Assembly (NCBI GenBank): GCA_902536065.1
Contig: CACAVZ010000002.1
Span: 62,001 to 126,000, forward strand
Reading direction: 5' to 3'
DNA: 64,000 bases
From: an uncultured Synechococcaceae cyanobacterium
GTDB taxonomy: Bacteria; Cyanobacteriota; Cyanobacteriia; PCC-6307; Cyanobiaceae
The translations under genes were made by a program, and so were the position numbers. Shown in pieces: positions 61,541 through 64,000 of the stretch; position 1 is the first letter of the stretch, and every line of letters begins with the position of its first letter. The notes under the pieces are model-generated. The model was not told the DNA's origin. It ran no database searches and saw nothing but the letters and a program-made list of their open reading frames with translations.

Positions 61541-61804
61541 AAAGCTTTAGTAAATTTCTTGTACTTGTTACTAATAAGATCAGCCGAATCTCATTATGGA
61601 GAATCAATTTTATCTGGAAAAGTTCCATCCAATTCAATCAAAAGTTTTTTTAGGCTTTAAAAATTTAGATTCATAGCTTTCTTAACATTGAATAACTGAT
61701 TTGAGTTAAGTTGGTCAATTATCTCTATTGCAAAAGATAAGGTTGCGAATCTTGTACTGAAGATGCAATTTGATCATTTAAATTTCTAAGAAGATGATGG
61801 CCTC

Positions 61805-61966
61805 ATGCCAATAGAAGATTTCAAGGCTTTACATCTTCAAAAAAGAAAATTGAAAGTGAAAAGACAGCCAGGAAATATATCTTATTTAAATCAAAAATAT
61901 AGAAAAATGATTACTCAAAAAAGAAATGACTTTTTAAGGCATATAAACCCTTTTAGAAAGTCATAA
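61805..61966 (+). CDS. small basic protein (53 aa), absent from the ORF track
   Basis: MPIEDFKALHLQKRKLKVKRQPGNISYLNQKYRKMITQKRNDFLRHINPFRKS. Confidence 0.45.
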   Translation: MPIEDFKALHLQKRKLKVKRQPGNISYLNQKYRKMITQKRNDFLRHINPFRKS

Positions 61967-62053
61967 ATTGTAAATCTAAATTTTGTTAATTTGTCTAACT
62001 AAGGATCTTAAAGAGTAAAATTTTAATGGTGTTTCTTTGGAAGAGTTTCACCG

Positions 62054-62082
62054 AGAGGGGTCGATTTTTGGCCCCTTCTTTG
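62054..62082 (+). terminator. candidate terminator hairpin
   Basis: AGGGGTC...GGCCCCT stem followed by TCTTT. Confidence 0.5.
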
Positions 62083-62292
62083 CGAAGATATTTTTTATTT
62101 GAAACTCGTCATAAAATAAAAATAATACTTTTCTAAAATAAAAAAAAATGAAGTAAATCTTTTTTTAAAGTTTTTATTACCACTTAATGAAAACTCTATA
62201 TCTTCAACTAAATCCTCTTATTAAAAAAACAAAAGTTTTAGCTTATGGACCATTTCCCATAATTTATTGAAATTTTTCATTTGCGATTTTTA

Positions 62293-62496
62293 ATGGCTTC
62301 ACCTACAAGTTGGGAATTCTACAAAGAAATTGAAACTAAAACTCTATGGGTCAATATTTGTACCCAAAATTTAGAAGGAGTAGCAATTTCGATCAATAAA
62401 TGGTGGAAGACAAGATATCCAGCATACAAAATCAGAATAGTTTCTAAAAAAGAATTTGAGCTAGTAAAAATGCAAGCTGGGAAAAAGGAGCAATAA
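62293..62496 (+). CDS. small conserved hypothetical protein
   Basis: MASPTSWEFYKEIETKTLWVNICTQNLEGVAISINKWWKTRYPAYKIRIVSKKEFELVKMQAGKKEQ. Confidence 0.55.
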   Translation: MASPTSWEFYKEIETKTLWVNICTQNLEGVAISINKWWKTRYPAYKIRIVSKKEFELVKMQAGKKEQ

Positions 62497-62572
62497 AATT
62501 ATTCTTTGGTAAATATTGATGCTGAATATTTAATTTTTGAAGCTATTATAAGGTCAATAAATTAAAGAACAA

Positions 62573-62728
62573 ATGAACTCTGCATTTGCAAAAGTCTCAA
62601 ATTTGAAAGTTAACAGGGCTTCTAAAATAGCTATTACTTTCGCATCATCAACTTTCTTTTTGTATGCCTTGGGTCAAGCACCAATTTTTAAAAATATTCT
62701 TGCAGGTGCCTTCTCTTGCTCTGGCTAA
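62573..62728 (+). CDS. small membrane protein (51 aa), absent from the ORF track
   Basis: MNSAFAKVSNLKVNRASKIAITFASSTFFLYALGQAPIFKNILAGAFSCSG. Confidence 0.45.
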   Translation: MNSAFAKVSNLKVNRASKIAITFASSTFFLYALGQAPIFKNILAGAFSCSG

Positions 62729-62769
62729 ATAAAATACTGTTTTTTTTGAGAAGCTAAAAAGCTAAAGTA

Positions 62770-62820
62770 GACTGTAATTGACAGTCGATCTAAACTTAGA
62801 GGGATAAACCCCTCTTTTTT
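62770..62820 (+). terminator. tandem hairpins, the second a terminator
   Basis: GACTGT/ACAGTC hairpin then AGAGGG/CCCTCT hairpin and T run. Confidence 0.7.
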
Positions 62821-62880
62821 AATGTTTAATAGATTTATTGCTGAAAAGATAATGACTCTTCTTATTTCTCTTTGCAGCTG

Positions 62881-62997
62881 ATGAATATTTCCCCGCACCT
62901 ATTAATTGATGCTGTGATAATAAGCGCTGCCCTTACGATAAGTTTGGTATTAAGAGCAAAAGGTAATGCTGCCAGAAAAGAAAAAGAAAATAAATGA
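62881..62997 (+). CDS. small membrane protein (38 aa), absent from the ORF track
   Basis: MNISPHLLIDAVIISAALTISLVLRAKGNAARKEKENK. Confidence 0.5.
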   Translation: MNISPHLLIDAVIISAALTISLVLRAKGNAARKEKENK

Positions 62998-63134
62998 TTA
63001 CTAAAGAAGAAGAAAAAGAATTTAAAAAACCTAAATTATATAGATTTTGGAACTTTCTTATTTATGGAAGTTCCATAGCTATTGGAGTTTTCTTAGTTTA
63101 TTTATATTCTGCTTATGTCTTTATAAATAAATGA
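62994..63134 (+). CDS. small membrane protein (46 aa), ATGA overlap with upstream ORF
   Basis: MITKEEEKEFKKPKLYRFWNFLIYGSSIAIGVFLVYLYSAYVFINK. Confidence 0.55.
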   Translation: MITKEEEKEFKKPKLYRFWNFLIYGSSIAIGVFLVYLYSAYVFINK

Positions 63135-63226
63135 CTTAAATCTACGGCATAGCGATTACTTATGGGGTTGTAAGTCTTTTATTGCTTGGTGGGTTTGCAT
63201 ACTTTACTTTTACAATGAAACGCTAA
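63131..63226 (+). pseudogene. candidate third mini-membrane gene interrupted by TAA at codon 3
   Basis: ATG ACT TAA ATC TAC..., i.e. MT*IYGIAITYGVVSLLLLGGFAYFTFTMKR; ATGA overlap with upstream ORF. Confidence 0.35.
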
Positions 63227-63231
63227 TTTTT

Positions 63232-63357
63232 ATGTCCTCTTCAATGATAGATTTCTTAGATAAATTTTTTGATTTATATATAGTATATCAACAAGAAATT
63301 CCACATCAAAAGATGGTTGAGATTTTAAGAGAATATGCAGATAGATTAGATGAATGA
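63232..63357 (+). CDS. small hypothetical protein (41 aa), absent from the ORF track
   Basis: MSSSMIDFLDKFFDLYIVYQQEIPHQKMVEILREYADRLDE. Confidence 0.45.
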   Translation: MSSSMIDFLDKFFDLYIVYQQEIPHQKMVEILREYADRLDE

Positions 63358-63590
63358 TACATACTGGAAGATCTAAGAAGGTATTAAGAGAATATAATTT
63401 CTAGCAAAATTTACACAAAATTTTTAAAGTTGGAATAAATTTTTTGAAGATATTTTCCTTGCAATTATTGATTATTTGAGATTTTTTTATCCTAAATCCG
63501 TACAATTTTGTTCCTCTAACCGCACACATAAAACTTGAAATTTACTATTCAAATGAATTAGAACATAGTTGTAGCCAAGGGGTTAGTCTT

Positions 63591-63743
63591 ATGGCACTAA
63601 ATGACACATTTACTATCCAAGAAATTAATTTGGATAAAAAAAATCTTTCATTTGATAATAAGCTCCAAGAAATTGAAGCTTTTTGGAATAACGAATGTGC
63701 AGAACACCCGAGTAACAACCATTGCAAGATTTTTTGTGATTAA
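63591..63743 (+). CDS. CP12 C-terminus-like mini-protein (50 aa), absent from the ORF track
   Basis: MALNDTFTIQEINLDKKNLSFDNKLQEIEAFWNNECAEHPSNNHCKIFCD. Confidence 0.55.
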   Translation: MALNDTFTIQEINLDKKNLSFDNKLQEIEAFWNNECAEHPSNNHCKIFCD

Positions 63744-63828
63744 AACTTTAACTTTTAGGTATTCTTACGCTTGATTTTTACATAATACCCGTACTAGAGA
63801 ATAATCAGACAGAAAGGAGGCCAAGCAA

Positions 63829-63930
63829 ATGACTAATTTAGGTATAGAAATCTTATTTTGGACAATTTTAATTTCTTATCTGGGATTAAGGTTTTCTCAA
63901 ACTTGGAATGGATTCAAAAAACAGTATTAA
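63829..63930 (+). CDS. small membrane protein (33 aa), absent from the ORF track
   Basis: AGGAGG upstream of ATG; MTNLGIEILFWTILISYLGLRFSQTWNGFKKQY. Confidence 0.5.
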   Translation: MTNLGIEILFWTILISYLGLRFSQTWNGFKKQY

Positions 63931-63945
63931 TTAGGAGAACAGAAA

Positions 63946-64000
63946 ATGAAACTACAAACTCAGTTCACGGTTCCAAAAAAAGAATTAAAAGATCTTGATT
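63946..64000 (+). CDS. 5' end of a CDS leaving the window
   Basis: AGGAGAAC upstream of ATG; MKLQTQFTVPKKELKDLD... Confidence 0.4.
   Translation, partial: MKLQTQFTVPKKELKDLD

Noticed and set aside
63545-63727. Minus-strand 60-aa ORF
   Set aside because: The plus-strand 50-aa ORF at 63591 has a clear Cys motif and better start context.
1-64000. CRISPR array, rRNA operon, integrase, transposase or prophage module
   Set aside because: No regularly spaced direct repeats, rRNA signatures, or mobile-element protein motifs were seen; hli and desaturase genes alone do not prove a prophage.

Overview
AT-rich, gene-dense cyanobacterial chromosome segment. Gene content and order (kaiC-kaiB next to rplU-rpmA with no kaiA, nblS, prochlorophyte-type short hli genes, lpxC-fabZ-lpxA-lpxB, photosystem II S4-domain protein) point to a high-light-type Prochlorococcus; this is inferred from content, not from a database match. 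About 1-42.8 kb is mostly conserved core: mlaE-like permease, plsY, pyrF, tyrS, pepA, msrA, lpxB/A, fabZ, lpxC, bamA, purC, purD, nblS, kaiC, kaiB, rplU, rpmA, truB, rnz, ferredoxin, prmA, serA, tRNA-Val(GAC), murD. About 42.8-64 kb is a small-gene-rich accessory region: two fatty-acid desaturases, three hli genes, DUF805, DUF938, DUF1543, DoxX and LptF/G genes, long intergenic spaces, and more than 20 plausible ORFs under 60 aa that are absent from the supplied track. The best leads are: (1) a photolyase/cryptochrome-like protein whose FAD domain is N-terminal with a possible alpha/beta domain C-terminal; (2) a stand-alone NAD+-ligase adenylation domain; (3) a two-hairpin, terminator-ended ncRNA candidate at 54.84-54.93 kb; (4) a GC-rich structured element joined to a DUF4278-like mini-ORF at 60.6-60.85 kb; (5) a 17-nt perfect inverted repeat with an internal hairpin at 61.35-61.54 kb; (6) several Cys-pair mini-proteins, including a CP12 C-terminus-like 50-mer and twin-CX3C peptides; (7) a G9 tract inside truB. 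No CRISPR, rRNA, prophage or transposase was seen. No searches or folding programs were run.
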